The notes: a model not told the origin generated them from the letters alone. Counted from the first letter of the stretch, positions 19,909 through 30,245 are shown. The stretch: 64,000 nucleotides of DNA from Gammaproteobacteria bacterium (GCA_029881255.1 JAOUMY010000002.1:434001-498000); one strand, 5' to 3'. Made by a program: numbers and translations.

Positions 19909-21924
19909 TCACTTCGCGTACAAATGACAGCAGACGATATGAGTCTTACCTACAGATGACGTTTCTGGATATTCCAAGCGGCAAATATCCTTAGCTTCTT
20001 TACACCTTGGTGAAAAATGGCATCCTGCGGGTGGGTTGATTGGCGATGGCGGATCTCCCTCCAAACGTATTATTTCCCGTTTTGATTCTTTATCAACCGC
20101 TGGAACCGCTGATAGCAATGCTTTCGTATAAGGATGCAGGGGATTCTCTAATACTTCGTCAACCTTACCTTGTTCCACAATTCGCCCCAAATACATAACG
20201 GCCACCTCGTCCGCAAGATAGGCGACAACGGATATATTATGCGTTATAAACAAATAGGAGATATTGTGTTTATTCTGTAGTTCTTTCAGCAAATTCAATA
20301 TTTGTGCTTGAACCGAAACGTCGAGTGCACTAGTAGGCTCATCACACACAATGAGTTTAGGATTAACTGCCAGCGCACGCGCAATGCAAATGCGTTGTCG
20401 TTGGCCGCCCGAAAATTCGTGAGGATAGCGCTGGCGATGTTCAGGCGACAACCCTACCTGAGTGAGTAATTCATCGACTCGCTGCTGACGTTCCGACGAA
20501 GCATTTCCAATGCTTTGCGCAATCATACCCTCTTCAATGATATCGCCTACCATCATCCGTGGATTCATTGATGAAAATGGATCTTGAAATATGATCTGAA
20601 ACTCAGATCTACGACGCCTTAGCTGTGATCCACTTAAGCGTGTCAAATCGGCGTTTTCAAATAAGACTTTACCTGCGGTTGGACGTATCAATTGCAGGAT
20701 TGCTTTGCCAACCGTGGTTTTCCCACATCCTGATTCTCCTACCAAGGCTACTGTACGCCCCTTGGGCAGACTTAGCGAAACACCATCTACGGCGTAGACA
20801 TAACCCGCAACGCGCTTGAGTACGCCTTTCAATATTGGGAAATGTACTTTTACGTTGCTTACATCCAATAATGCTTGCCCAGCGTCGACGTTTGAACGCT
20901 GAACTTCGTCAAAACTTTCAAACTGTGTACTGCTCTGCTGTTGTTTCCCTTCTTTCGAGGAGTAAAGATGACACCGCACTCCGCGTATGGGTGTGTGCGC
21001 CATCCATAGCGGTATCTGAGTTTTACATAAGTTCCAAGAGCGATTACATCTAGGCTCAAAACGGCAACTATTGAACTCCTGATTCAAGGATGGAACACTG
21101 CCTGGAATCACGGCTAGACTTTGGTCACGCTTAGCCATGTCTGGCAACGCATCAAATAGTTTTTGGCTATAGGGATGCTCCGGATGTTTGAAAAAACTCT
21201 TGCTCGGCGCCTGTTCTACGATTTGTCCAGCGTACATAACAGCGACTTCGTCGGCCATCTTTGCGACGACACCCAGATCGTGGGTAATCATCATCACCGC
21301 CATATCATTCTTCTTTTGCAGATCTTTGATTAGATCCAGTACCTGTGCCTGTATCGTCACATCCAAAGCTGTGGTCGGTTCATCAGCAATAAGCAAATCC
21401 GGCTCCCCGGCAAGCGCGATCGCAATCATCACTCGTTGTTTCATTCCACCAGAAAGCTGGTGCGGATACTCGTCAATGCGTTGAATCGGCTCTGGAATTC
21501 CTACTGACTCTAGTAGCTCGATTATGCGTTGACGAGCGCGGATACCGGTGAGTTTTTTATGACGCTTCAACACTTCGCCGATTTGCGTTCCAACACGGAG
21601 CACCGGGTTTAACGAAGACATTGGTTCTTGGAATATCATGGCTACACGATTGCCACGTATAGCGCGCATTTCGATTTCCGACATGCTGAGAAGATTGCGG
21701 CCGTGCAATACAATTTCGCCGCGTATATTGCGTGACGCCTGTGAGGGGAGTAATTGCATTATGGAAAGCGCCGTCATGGATTTTCCACACCCTGACTCAC
21801 CCAATAGGCAGAAGGTTTGACCTTTGCGTATGGAAAAACTGAGATCGTCAACGACGCGAACTTTGCCCTCTCTGGTATCAAACCAGGTTTGCAGATTCTT
21901 CACTTCCAGCAACATATCGGACAT
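19909..21924 (-). CDS. yejF: Peptide ABC transporter, double ATP-binding protein (YejF-like)
   Basis: Two complete ABC domains are fused in one 671-residue protein, as in YejF of the microcin C/oligopeptide importer. The first has Walker A GESGCGKSMTAL, signature LSGGMKQR and Walker B LLIADEPT. The second (from about residue 345) has GESGCGKTTVGKAIL, FSGGQRQR and LIVCDEPT. Each half ends with the OppD/F-type Cys motif region (SCRFEPRC; GCHFSPRC). It is the last gene of the four-gene operon yejA-yejB-yejE-yejF, with only five bases between it and the upstream permease gene. It powers ATP-driven peptide uptake across the inner membrane. Confidence 0.92.
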   Translation of the reverse strand: MSDMLLEVKNLQTWFDTREGKVRVVDDLSFSIRKGQTFCLLGESGCGKSMTALSIMQLLPSQASRNIRGEIVLHGRNLLSMSEIEMRAIRGNRVAMIFQEPMSSLNPVLRVGTQIGEVLKRHKKLTGIRARQRIIELLESVGIPEPIQRIDEYPHQLSGGMKQRVMIAIALAGEPDLLIADEPTTALDVTIQAQVLDLIKDLQKKNDMAVMMITHDLGVVAKMADEVAVMYAGQIVEQAPSKSFFKHPEHPYSQKLFDALPDMAKRDQSLAVIPGSVPSLNQEFNSCRFEPRCNRSWNLCKTQIPLWMAHTPIRGVRCHLYSSKEGKQQQSSTQFESFDEVQRSNVDAGQALLDVSNVKVHFPILKGVLKRVAGYVYAVDGVSLSLPKGRTVALVGESGCGKTTVGKAILQLIRPTAGKVLFENADLTRLSGSQLRRRRSEFQIIFQDPFSSMNPRMMVGDIIEEGMIAQSIGNASSERQQRVDELLTQVGLSPEHRQRYPHEFSGGQRQRICIARALAVNPKLIVCDEPTSALDVSVQAQILNLLKELQNKHNISYLFITHNISVVAYLADEVAVMYLGRIVEQGKVDEVLENPLHPYTKALLSAVPAVDKESKREIIRLEGDPPSPINPPAGCHFSPRCKEAKDICRLEYPETSSVGKTHIVCCHLYAK

Positions 21925-21929
21925 AGGAG

Positions 21930-23429
21930 TTAACGCTTCCGTATTCTCGGATCAAACGCGTCTCTAACAGCATCTGAGAACACATTCGCCGCCAGAACCA
22001 GGATAAACATAAACACAAAGGCGGCAAGAAGAGACCACCACACGATAGGCTCGCGAGCCATTTCCAAACGGGCGCTATTGATCATATTGCCCCAGCTATG
22101 CATGGTGGGATCAACACCTATGCCTAGATAAGACAACACTGCCTCAGCCAACACCAATCCGCTAAAGTCAAGTACAACGGCGATAAGAACGATGTGCATG
22201 ATGTTTGGTTGTATATGTCGTATTAACACTTTCCACGCCGGTACGCCAAATGCGAGAGCTGACTGCACATAATCCACTTCTCTAAGCTTCAATGTCTCGC
22301 CACGCAACATGCGACACAAGCCTGTCCAACTGGTAATACCAAGAATGACACATAAGAAAAAAAGCTTTACATCTGTACGTTGCAATTCTGTTTCGAACAT
22401 ATCCGGATGATTGGCTATGTAGACCTGCATCATAAGCACCGCTGCAGCAATAAGAAGAATTCCCGGAATTGAATTCAGCGTCGTATAGAGATACTGTACA
22501 AGATCATCTATCCATCCCTTGAAATAACCAGCCGTAATTCCCAGCAGTATAGCAAACGGCAACATTATTAGAGTCGTGAGCGTGCCGATTACCAATCCGG
22601 TGCGTATACTTTTAATACTTTGATAAAGCACATCCTGACCTACCTTATCGGTACCAAGAATATGATATTTGTCACCTAAAGCTGCAATAAGTCCAACGAG
22701 TACGCAAAACAAGCCTACTGTCGCCCACACGCTGCGCCACGGTAGTTCAGAACGCCCCTTAATCAGATTCGAGAACACGGCGCCATAGGGTTGGTTTCTT
22801 GAACGGGTAAGCACGAGACAAAACATGGCTAACAACAATAGCCAGAAAATAATACCAATAAAAATTCCTTTAACTACTCTTGTAAAAATATCATTGAATC
22901 TATCCTGCTCCGGGTTGACGAGATGGGCGCCTCCATAGACTAGTCTGGGATAAAGCCGCTGTTTAGTTCCGTCATCACGCTCGACAGTTTCTTTACTATA
23001 CAAGTGCGTGGCAAAAGGCGACGAATAGGTTTTCTCCTGCTGCGTTCGAAGCGAGAACATCACGATGTCCATCAAACTCAATACTTCAGCAGAATAGTTC
23101 ACCTGTCCACTATCGTTAACATCAGCCAGTTTGCTGCGAAAGTGTATTGAATCCAATAAACCAATAACAACGTAGAGCAACAGAACGACCAGAGCGACCA
23201 TTCCCATACGACTGCGTGCCACTTGTCGCCATGGATCACGCAAATGCGCCTTTTGGCTGGCCACGCCTGCGAACACACTAATTCCGATGACCAATAGTAG
23301 TATTAATGCATCCGTCCACAACACAACTGGTGCAGCCTGCTTCCAAATCACGCTAAACACCGACAGCATGACTAGCGTTATTGCCGGCAGCAAAAAGACA
23401 AGCATTCTATTTTGAAATAGTACGTTCAT
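21930..23429 (-). CDS. yejE: Peptide ABC transporter permease (YejE-like, extended)
   Basis: This is the second permease of the Yej-type importer. The C-terminal 270 residues form a binding-protein-dependent transport permease of the DppC/OppC type: LGTDKVGQDVLYQSIKSIRTGLVIG, then five helices and an EAA-like loop (GVPAWKVLIRHIQPN). At 499 residues it is well over 100 longer than E. coli YejE as I remember it. The extra N-terminal part adds membrane segments and a polar periplasmic segment (about residues 95-190). It starts two bases after yejB ends. Confidence 0.9.
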   Translation of the reverse strand: MNVLFQNRMLVFLLPAITLVMLSVFSVIWKQAAPVVLWTDALILLLVIGISVFAGVASQKAHLRDPWRQVARSRMGMVALVVLLLYVVIGLLDSIHFRSKLADVNDSGQVNYSAEVLSLMDIVMFSLRTQQEKTYSSPFATHLYSKETVERDDGTKQRLYPRLVYGGAHLVNPEQDRFNDIFTRVVKGIFIGIIFWLLLLAMFCLVLTRSRNQPYGAVFSNLIKGRSELPWRSVWATVGLFCVLVGLIAALGDKYHILGTDKVGQDVLYQSIKSIRTGLVIGTLTTLIMLPFAILLGITAGYFKGWIDDLVQYLYTTLNSIPGILLIAAAVLMMQVYIANHPDMFETELQRTDVKLFFLCVILGITSWTGLCRMLRGETLKLREVDYVQSALAFGVPAWKVLIRHIQPNIMHIVLIAVVLDFSGLVLAEAVLSYLGIGVDPTMHSWGNMINSARLEMAREPIVWWSLLAAFVFMFILVLAANVFSDAVRDAFDPRIRKR

Positions 23430-23431
23430 GA

Positions 23432-24409
23432 TTAGGCCAGGCGTATCCTCGGGTCAACCAACGTATAACAGATATCCGTTAACAATAAACCAATGATGTA
23501 AAGAACTGATCCCAGAAACACCATGGATCGAACTATTGCAAAGTCCTGACTGTTTATTGCATCGATAGTGTAACTTCCCAAGCCGGGAATTCCGAAAAAG
23601 GATTCGGTGATCAAACTACCCATAAACAATAGCGGAAGAACGGCGACTACTCCGGTTAATATCGGTATCATCGCATTTTTTAATACATGTACGAACAAAA
23701 CAGTAGCTTCGGCCATACCCTTAGCACGTGCGGTTCTGACATAGTCTTTCTCTATCTCTTCCAAAAAGATTGTACGATACCAGCGCGTACCTGACCCTAT
23801 GCCCGAGATCACGCCTATTATGACGGGTAATATGATGAATTTGATCGAGTCAAAGCCGGTGTCATATCCAGATATTGGAACCAGATGCAAAAGCTTGCCT
23901 ACAACAAATTGCCCACCGATGATATAAAACATTCCAGAGACTGACATCAGCACCACACACAGAAATACTCCCCAGTAATCGATATAGCTTGCACGAAAAA
24001 AGGCCACAATCAGGGCAAAGGTAATATTCGCCAATATAGCAATGACAAAAGTGGGCGCAGCTATCGCAAGACTTGGCCCCATACGCTGCGTAATATCATA
24101 TGAAATGTCGCGACCTTCGTCTGACCGTCCAAAGTCAAATACGAACAAACGTACCGAATTTTCAAAAAAGATCGTGTCCGTAAAACGTGCGCTTCCATCT
24201 TCCTCACTATTCCAAACAACAGGTTTATCGTATCCGCGCTCTGCTTTCCACCGTTCGACTGCTTCAGGTGTTACACGTTTCGCGCCTAATTGCATTCGCG
24301 CCATATCGTCTGGTGTGTTTACAACAAAAAACAAGGTAAAAGTAATCAGATTTACACCGATTAAAATAGGAATGGCGTAAATAGCACGTCTAATTATATA
24401 TGCGAGCAT
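23432..24409 (-). CDS. yejB: Peptide ABC transporter permease (YejB-like)
   Basis: This is a DppB/OppB-type inner-membrane permease of 325 residues, pairing with the YejE-like protein to form the channel. The N-terminus MLAYIIRRAIYAIPILIGVNLITFTLFFV is typical. The polar loop (about 35-110) is followed by five helices, and the EAA-like cytoplasmic loop YVRTARAKGMAEATVLFVHVLKN couples to the ATPase. The C-terminus has FGIPGLGSYTIDAI and DPRIRLA. It lies between yejA (16 bases upstream) and yejE (two bases downstream). Confidence 0.92.
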   Translation of the reverse strand: MLAYIIRRAIYAIPILIGVNLITFTLFFVVNTPDDMARMQLGAKRVTPEAVERWKAERGYDKPVVWNSEEDGSARFTDTIFFENSVRLFVFDFGRSDEGRDISYDITQRMGPSLAIAAPTFVIAILANITFALIVAFFRASYIDYWGVFLCVVLMSVSGMFYIIGGQFVVGKLLHLVPISGYDTGFDSIKFIILPVIIGVISGIGSGTRWYRTIFLEEIEKDYVRTARAKGMAEATVLFVHVLKNAMIPILTGVVAVLPLLFMGSLITESFFGIPGLGSYTIDAINSQDFAIVRSMVFLGSVLYIIGLLLTDICYTLVDPRIRLA

Positions 24410-24425
24410 ATTCCGCTTCTCCTCA

Positions 24426-26615
24426 CTACGACGGCTTCACAGCTGGTTTGTGCAAGCGATGGCGATAAACCAGGAAAGCCGGTACTGCGCTGATGAAAAA
24501 TAAGGTCAGGAGTATGTAGATTGGCAACGTCACAGGCTTGTTCCACTGTTCCCGCTTTTCATCTCGCAATCGCGTATCGATACGTTTATATTGCAGTGTA
24601 TTGTGCGACATAAGATTGGGTTTCGCATTCTTAAACCACTCATGATAGAGACCGAACTGTTTAGGATTCATCCCCCAAATCCACGGCGCATCCTCTTGAA
24701 CAATGCTTACCATTTTATCGATAATTTCCATCCGTTTTGGACTATTGGGCATGTTCTTCATCTGCTCAAACAGTTTATCAAAGTGACTATTGCTGTAGTT
24801 AGCTGCGTTCTCACCATTTTTATTGACCTTCGCATTAGGACCATACAAAAGAAACAGGAAATTCTCCGGGTCAGGATAATCCGCATTCCAGCCCCATACA
24901 AAAATCTGCGCGGTCCCCTTCAGCATTTTCTCCTGAAAGCGGTTATACATGGTATTGCGTATATTCAGCTGAATATCAATCTTCTTGAGCTGTTTCACAT
25001 ACCAGTTCAACCTTGCCTTATCATCTGGTCCACTGGCCGTAATATCCAGATTCAAAATTAGCGGTGTATTCGTTTTTTGATCGATACCATTTGTGAAACC
25101 CGCTTCGGCCAAAAGCTTTTTTGCGTAGTCAATAGATTTTCGTTTTGGCTTTCCATCGACCCAGTCATAAACGAATGGATTAATGCCATTCTTTCCATCT
25201 CGATAGCCATATATCCCTGGGGGAATCGGCCCCTGCGCCGGAATTCCTCTTCCATTTGCAAAGATGGAAATAAATTCTTCATAATCGATGGCAATAGAGA
25301 TTGCCTGACGTAATTTTTGATTAGCCTTAGATAGACCACCCACAACAGGGTCTTGCATATTAAAGCCCATATAATAAACAGACGAAGCAACAACAGTTGA
25401 TAGGCGGATATTTTTCTCGGTCATGCTTTCACTCAAACCGACATCCCCTTGCGCAGAAAACTGTATCGCCTGATCGAAACTCTCCGAACTGATGCCGGAA
25501 GTGTCGTAATAACCCTGGAGGAATTTATTCCAATAAGGGATGGTTTCTTTTTCCGGCAAGTAAATCGCTTTATCAATAAAAGGCATTCTATTGCCCGCGT
25601 CTTCCAGCAGACCAGCTTCGCGATCGCCAGGCTCTCCGCGAGTCGGATAGGTATCACCTCGATAGTTAGGATTGCGTTCCAATAACATTTTTCGATTGGG
25701 ATTGTTTACGGTAAGCATAAATGCCCCCGTTCCGACCGGGTACCAATCTAAGGTAATATTTTTTTCCGCCATTCCGTTTTGTGCGTAAAAGCGATCAACT
25801 TCCGGCGCCATTGGCGCAAAGAAAGGCATAGCCAACCAATACAACAGTTGAGGGTATTTTCCTTTTACTCGAATACGATAACTATACCTGTCAACGACCT
25901 CGACGCCTTTAATCTGATACGAAGTCAGATCGAGAAAAGTTTTCCCTTGTTTCTTTAGCTCTGCATAATCGTTCTTTAATTGTTCGCCAAATTCACTCAG
26001 ACCGACTATATATTCGCTCATTGTGCCAAATATTGGTGAATGTATGGCAGGATGTGCCAGACGCTTTATTTGGTATACATAGTCACCCGCTTCAAGATTA
26101 CGCGTCCCGTTAGCTTCAAAATCTGCCAGTTCATATTTGTCGTCAATATCCTCTGCCTTCAGTTCGTGATAAAGAAAATTGCCCTCGCCATCTTTCGCAA
26201 AAGCAGGATGTGGTTGATAAAGTATCCCCGGTTTGATGCGCACCAGGTATTCGCTCTCCGCAACTTTGTCTGTTGGCGCATTTTCACTTAGTTGTCCACC
26301 GTCCTTGTCGTAATACGTTACCAGTGGCATGCGATAAGCCGTCAATTCGGTCAATTCGTAGGGACGTTTCAGGTAGTGATATTGCAAAGGTGGTTCATAG
26401 ATTTGACCAATGAATGCGTATTCGTTGGAACTGTACGATCGTGCCGGATCAAGGTGTTTGGGGCGTTCACTAAAAGAGGAATAGAGAATATTTTCACCGC
26501 GTTCAAGACTGGAATATGGATTGTTCCAAGCGCCATCGCCACAGGCTGTCGCCAAAACCCATACAAGTCCCGTAGTGAATACTTTCGTCAGCCCTGTTTT
26601 TCGCATGAATTTCAA
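24426..26615 (-). CDS. yejA: Peptide-binding lipoprotein (SBP family 5) with C-terminal membrane helix
   Basis: This solute-binding protein (729 residues) should hand peptides to the YejBE channel. The signal sequence ends in WVLATAC, a lipobox, so the mature protein is lipid-anchored. The SBP_bac_5 fold starts at about residue 40 (ERPKHLDPARSYSSNEYAFIGQIYEPP) and includes VYYMGFN and the C-terminal lobe KGTAQIFVWGWNADYPDPENFL. Unusually, about residues 700-718 form a strong membrane helix (PIYILLTLFFISAVPAFLVY) followed by a basic tail. It would thus be anchored at both ends. It is the first gene of the yej operon. Confidence 0.88.
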   Translation of the reverse strand: MKFMRKTGLTKVFTTGLVWVLATACGDGAWNNPYSSLERGENILYSSFSERPKHLDPARSYSSNEYAFIGQIYEPPLQYHYLKRPYELTELTAYRMPLVTYYDKDGGQLSENAPTDKVAESEYLVRIKPGILYQPHPAFAKDGEGNFLYHELKAEDIDDKYELADFEANGTRNLEAGDYVYQIKRLAHPAIHSPIFGTMSEYIVGLSEFGEQLKNDYAELKKQGKTFLDLTSYQIKGVEVVDRYSYRIRVKGKYPQLLYWLAMPFFAPMAPEVDRFYAQNGMAEKNITLDWYPVGTGAFMLTVNNPNRKMLLERNPNYRGDTYPTRGEPGDREAGLLEDAGNRMPFIDKAIYLPEKETIPYWNKFLQGYYDTSGISSESFDQAIQFSAQGDVGLSESMTEKNIRLSTVVASSVYYMGFNMQDPVVGGLSKANQKLRQAISIAIDYEEFISIFANGRGIPAQGPIPPGIYGYRDGKNGINPFVYDWVDGKPKRKSIDYAKKLLAEAGFTNGIDQKTNTPLILNLDITASGPDDKARLNWYVKQLKKIDIQLNIRNTMYNRFQEKMLKGTAQIFVWGWNADYPDPENFLFLLYGPNAKVNKNGENAANYSNSHFDKLFEQMKNMPNSPKRMEIIDKMVSIVQEDAPWIWGMNPKQFGLYHEWFKNAKPNLMSHNTLQYKRIDTRLRDEKREQWNKPVTLPIYILLTLFFISAVPAFLVYRHRLHKPAVKPS

Positions 26616-26860
26616 TTGATTGCCTAGTCAGTGCTAAATAATGCCAGTTTCTTTTTTATGATGCCAATCAGGATTGGGGTACGCCGCGTTCTAATCGCAT
26701 ACAAAACCTGGAGTTTTAGACAAGCAAGAAAATCGCCAGAGAATTAAAAGAACGAAGAAACTTTGCGCAACATTGCTACTCAACACTAGCAACGAATAGA
26801 ACGAAAACAGTTAGATTTGATTATTGTTTGAGATCAAGACTAGCCATCTACCGGCGACGT

Positions 26861-28138
26861 TTAGACGACTTTTTCCAGCACGCCTTTCTCTCCTTGTATG
26901 CGAGCAAGTACTACCGCCCCGCACGCGTCGCTAAAAACATTAACACTGGTGCGGCACATGTCGAGTACACGATCTACAGCCAAGATCAAGCCTATGCCCT
27001 CTGCCGGAAGACCTATCGCCCCAAGGATAATTGAAATCGCCACCAGGCTGGCAGATGGAATGCCTGCTACACCGATTGAGGTTAAAAGCGCGGTCATTAC
27101 GATGGTAAACTGAATGCTGAAACTAAGCTCCAGGCCATAGGCCTGGGCAATAAAGATCGCGGCAACACATTCATAGAGCGCTGTCCCATCCATGTTCACT
27201 GTTGCGCCCAGCGGCAACACAAAACTGCTGGTACGGTTTGAAACACCAGCATTCTTTTCTACACAATCCAGAGTCAGTGGTAATGTCGCAGAAGAAGAAC
27301 TTGTAGAGAACGCGGTCAATAGTGCCGGCGCCATGGCTTTGTACATCAGAAATGGATTTTTGACGCCGCCGACGAAACGCAGGATAAGAGGCATACTGAT
27401 TAAAAAATGCGCTAACAAGGCAAGCAATACGGACAAGAAAAACATCAACAACGGTTCAAAGGCTGCCAGCCCGGTAGTAGCAATAACTTTAGCCACCAAA
27501 CCAAATACACCAATGGGAGCGAATTTCATAATCAGGTCCGTAATTTTCATCATGACCTCAAACACGCCTTCCCAAAAACTACGCATGGTATCGCCTGGTT
27601 TACCTTCCAACTTGGCGACAAAATAGCCAAATAGCAAACAGAAAAAAATCAAACCCAACATTTGGCCTTCGGCAGCAGCGCTTACAATATTGGGCGGTAT
27701 CATGCGCAGGAAGACTTCGGCAATATCCCCTGCACCCTTCCCTTCAACCTTACTCATAAACGAATCTGTGTCGGCCTGCAAACCGATAATCTCTTTCGCT
27801 GGCTCTCCATCAACAATCCCCGGTTGAAGAGCATTCACCACCAGCAAGCCAATTAGTATTGCTACCAGACTAGTGCCCACGTAATAGAGCAACGTTTTGC
27901 TACCAAGTTGTTTCAGAGAGCCCGAGGCGCCAATACTCAACATTCCGGTGATGATGGCAGAAACGATTAGCGGCACAATAATCATCTTCAAGGCATTAAG
28001 AAATAACATGCCGATAAAACTATAGACGTCATAAAAACGTAAAGTACCGATCCCCATTTCGGTACCAGTAATCATTCCAGCAATGATTGCCAGTGCTAAA
28101 GCAATCAGAATTTGCCAGTGCAGTTTTATCTTAGTCAT
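26861..28138 (-). CDS. Dicarboxylate/amino acid:cation symporter (DAACS family)
   Basis: This inner-membrane secondary transporter of the GltP/DctA/SstT superfamily imports Glu, Asp or C4-dicarboxylates with Na+ or H+. It has 425 residues with eight helices and two re-entrant loops. The signature serine-rich hairpin [12 protein letters not shown] (about residues 280-291) and the metal/substrate region [15 protein letters not shown] (about 311-325) are intact. Asp in [15 protein letters not shown] (about 390-404) corresponds to substrate and cation contacts. The substrate cannot be settled from sequence. It lies downstream of ppiD on the same strand but is separated by a terminator. The 245 bases after it, before yejA, show no gene. 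Confidence 0.92.
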   Translation of the reverse strand: MTKIKLHWQILIALALAIIAGMITGTEMGIGTLRFYDVYSFIGMLFLNALKMIIVPLIVSAIITGMLSIGASGSLKQLGSKTLLYYVGTSLVAILIGLLVVNALQPGIVDGEPAKEIIGLQADTDSFMSKVEGKGAGDIAEVFLRMIPPNIVSAAAEGQMLGLIFFCLLFGYFVAKLEGKPGDTMRSFWEGVFEVMMKITDLIMKFAPIGVFGLVAKVIATTGLAAFEPLLMFFLSVLLALLAHFLISMPLILRFVGGVKNPFLMYKAMAPALLTAFSTSSSSATLPLTLDCVEKNAGVSNRTSSFVLPLGATVNMDGTALYECVAAIFIAQAYGLELSFSIQFTIVMTALLTSIGVAGIPSASLVAISIILGAIGLPAEGIGLILAVDRVLDMCRTSVNVFSDACGAVVLARIQGEKGVLEKVV

Positions 28139-28167
28139 GTCTTCACCTCTGTTTTCGATAAAACAAA

Positions 28168-28189
28168 AACGGCACCCTTAGGTGCCGTT
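28168..28189 (-). terminator. Rho-independent terminator of ppiD
   Basis: Arms AACGGCACC/GGTGCCGTT with a four-base loop are followed on the minus strand by a U-rich run (TTTTGTTTTA). It lies 22 bases beyond the ppiD stop and before the symporter gene, so the symporter probably has its own promoter. Confidence 0.88.
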
Positions 28190-28210
28190 ACGTTATCAAC
28201 CTTCAGTCGA

Positions 28211-30100
28211 TTAAAGATTTCCTGGAAACTTTTGTATTTCAACCTCGTCTTTGATGCTTTTAAGCATAAAGCCGAACTCATCCATACCAATACTGTTGGC
28301 AATTCGGTTATTCGCGTCACTCTTCGTATTATCATCTGCCGCTTCATCGCCATCCTTAATAGCGAAAAGCGTCATAACGACAAAGTCCCCATTCGCAAGA
28401 GAGAAACCTTTGTTGGTAGTTGCGCCATTAGCTGGACGCGCCGCGGAGAATACTTCACGGCTGATCTCCGGGCCGAGAGTGGAATCATTACGTTTTACCC
28501 ATGCGCGTTTTTCAGCCTTCTGTTTTTCCGCGTTGGCAACAGACTCGATATCACTTCCGGAATTCAACTTTTCCAACGCCTTGTTTCCGGTTTCTTCGGC
28601 CATCTTCTTTGCGCGTTCGTTCTTTAACTCATTCTCGATGCGTGTACGCACCTGATCAAGCGGACGCACTTCAGCAGGACGATATTCTTTCAAACGGATG
28701 ACCACGGCGTGTTGTTCGCTGAGTTCTATCATTGGGCTGTTCAGACGCTCACGCATAACATCTTCACCAAAGGCCGCGTCAATCACCTTGCGGTTCGATG
28801 CAATTGCGCCTGGACCTCCCCCTCTTCCAAAGAATGGGGTTGACTTGATTTGCAGCCCAAGCTTATCACGTGCTTCGTCAAGACTGTCCGGCAATTCATA
28901 GGTCAGATTTGACAGCTTTTCGACCTTATCAAAATATTCCTTTTCGGCTTTTTGACGCTTAATGTCGGCAGTAATCTCGTTCTTAACTTCCGCAAGCGGC
29001 TTCACCGCTCCACCGCGTACGTCTTCCAGCTTGATGACGTGATATCCGAAGGAAGAGAGTACAGGTTTACTTATCTCACCTTTCTTCAAAGAGAATGCGG
29101 ACTTCTCAAATTCGGGATCCATCAACCCTTTTCCAAAGAAATCTAGCATTCCGCCATCACTGGCAGATCCAGGATCAGCCGAGTGAGCCTTTGCCAGCTT
29201 TGCGAAATCTTCGCCCGCTACGGCTTTCTGATAAATCTCTTCAGCCTTGGCTTTGGACTCATTACTACTGCCTTCGATCAGGATATGCCGTGCTTTGCGC
29301 TCTTCTGGCGCAGAGAAACGATCCTTCTGATCGTCATAATATTCGTCGATTTCTTCGTCACTGACTTCAATCCCGCCTACCAGATCCTGAACTGACAATT
29401 CCAAATAGTCCAACATGACTTGCTCTGGCGTTTTATATGTTTCACTGTTGGCATCATAATGCGCTTTTACATCGTCATCAGAGACGTTCACACTTTTCTT
29501 GAAATCTTCGCTCTTAATGCGGATGTACGAGAGTTCACGTTCCTGGTTCTGCAGTTTCAGTGTAGCCTTTACCGCAGAGCTTGTGGCAAAACCTGTTGCC
29601 GCAATACCTTTTACGATTTGGTCTGCTAACAACGCGCGGCGGATTCGTGCTTCAAAACTGCTAGTAGGCTCACCCGACTGACGCAAGGCCATCTCATAAG
29701 CAGTTTTGGAAAACTTACCATCTTCCTGGAAGGCTTCAATCTGTTGCAAGGTTGTAAACAGTTGTCCATCGGAAACTACCATGCCTGCGTCCAGTGCTGC
29801 ACTGGTGAGCACTGCGTTATCTACAACGCGATCGAGCGCTGATGTCTTGATTTGTTGATCAAACATATCGGAATCAAAATTCTCGCCGAACATCTGCTCC
29901 ATACGAGCGCGTTCATTATTAAACGCTATTTGATATTCATAGACAGAGATATCTTTTCCAGCAACAGTGGCAACTTTCATTCCTGCTGTATCATCACGAA
30001 AATATTCGTTGATTCCCCAGAGGGCGAAGGAAAGGATAATGGCACCGACGATTAACCAGGCAAAAAAACCCTGGGCACGATCACGTATGACTTGCAGCAT
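28211..30100 (-). CDS. ppiD: Periplasmic folding chaperone PpiD (SurA-like, parvulin domain)
   Basis: This inner-membrane-anchored periplasmic chaperone sits near the Sec translocon and helps newly exported proteins fold. A short cytoplasmic N-terminus and one membrane helix (about residues 14-31, FAWLIVGAIILSFALWGI) precede a SurA-N-like chaperone region. A single parvulin domain (about 255-355) contains RKARHILIEG, SADPGSASDGGMLDFFGKG and GYHVIKLEDV. A second degenerate PPIase-like region and a helical C-terminus follow. Length (629) matches the family. It is downstream of hupB and two tRNAs; a terminator ends only about 20 bases before its start codon. Confidence 0.93.
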   Translation of the reverse strand: MLQVIRDRAQGFFAWLIVGAIILSFALWGINEYFRDDTAGMKVATVAGKDISVYEYQIAFNNERARMEQMFGENFDSDMFDQQIKTSALDRVVDNAVLTSAALDAGMVVSDGQLFTTLQQIEAFQEDGKFSKTAYEMALRQSGEPTSSFEARIRRALLADQIVKGIAATGFATSSAVKATLKLQNQERELSYIRIKSEDFKKSVNVSDDDVKAHYDANSETYKTPEQVMLDYLELSVQDLVGGIEVSDEEIDEYYDDQKDRFSAPEERKARHILIEGSSNESKAKAEEIYQKAVAGEDFAKLAKAHSADPGSASDGGMLDFFGKGLMDPEFEKSAFSLKKGEISKPVLSSFGYHVIKLEDVRGGAVKPLAEVKNEITADIKRQKAEKEYFDKVEKLSNLTYELPDSLDEARDKLGLQIKSTPFFGRGGGPGAIASNRKVIDAAFGEDVMRERLNSPMIELSEQHAVVIRLKEYRPAEVRPLDQVRTRIENELKNERAKKMAEETGNKALEKLNSGSDIESVANAEKQKAEKRAWVKRNDSTLGPEISREVFSAARPANGATTNKGFSLANGDFVVMTLFAIKDGDEAADDNTKSDANNRIANSIGMDEFGFMLKSIKDEVEIQKFPGNL

Positions 30101-30137
30101 AGGCTTCCGATCCGCTTTTGATTGAAAAAAACAAAAA

Positions 30138-30161
30138 AGGGCGCTCTAACCAGAGCGCCCT
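30138..30161 (-). terminator. Terminator of the hupB-tRNA-Val-tRNA-Asp transcript
   Basis: A hairpin with arms AGGGCGCTCT/AGAGCGCCCT is followed on the minus strand by a long U-rich stretch (to about 30121). It begins about eight bases after the CCA end of tRNA-Asp. Confidence 0.92.
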
Positions 30162-30168
30162 AACTGTA

Positions 30169-30245
30169 TGGCGGAGCGGACGGGACTCGAACCCGCGACC
30201 CCCGGCGTGACAGGCCGGTATTCTAACCAGCTGAACTACCGCTCC
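30169..30245 (-). tRNA. tRNA-Asp (anticodon GTC)
   Basis: The minus strand folds into a 77-base cloverleaf with acceptor stem GGAGCGG/CCGCTCC, discriminator G and genome-encoded CCA. The D arm is AGTTCAGCTGGTTAGA, the anticodon stem CCGGC/GCCGG with loop CTGTCAC, and the T arm GCGGGTTCGAGTCCCGT. It lies 11 bases downstream of tRNA-Val. Confidence 0.96.

Noticed and set aside
24591-25061. 156-codon plus-strand open frame opposite the yejA-like gene
   Set aside because: Antisense shadow; the product is rich in Ile/His/Arg with no domain, and the minus-strand gene is well supported.
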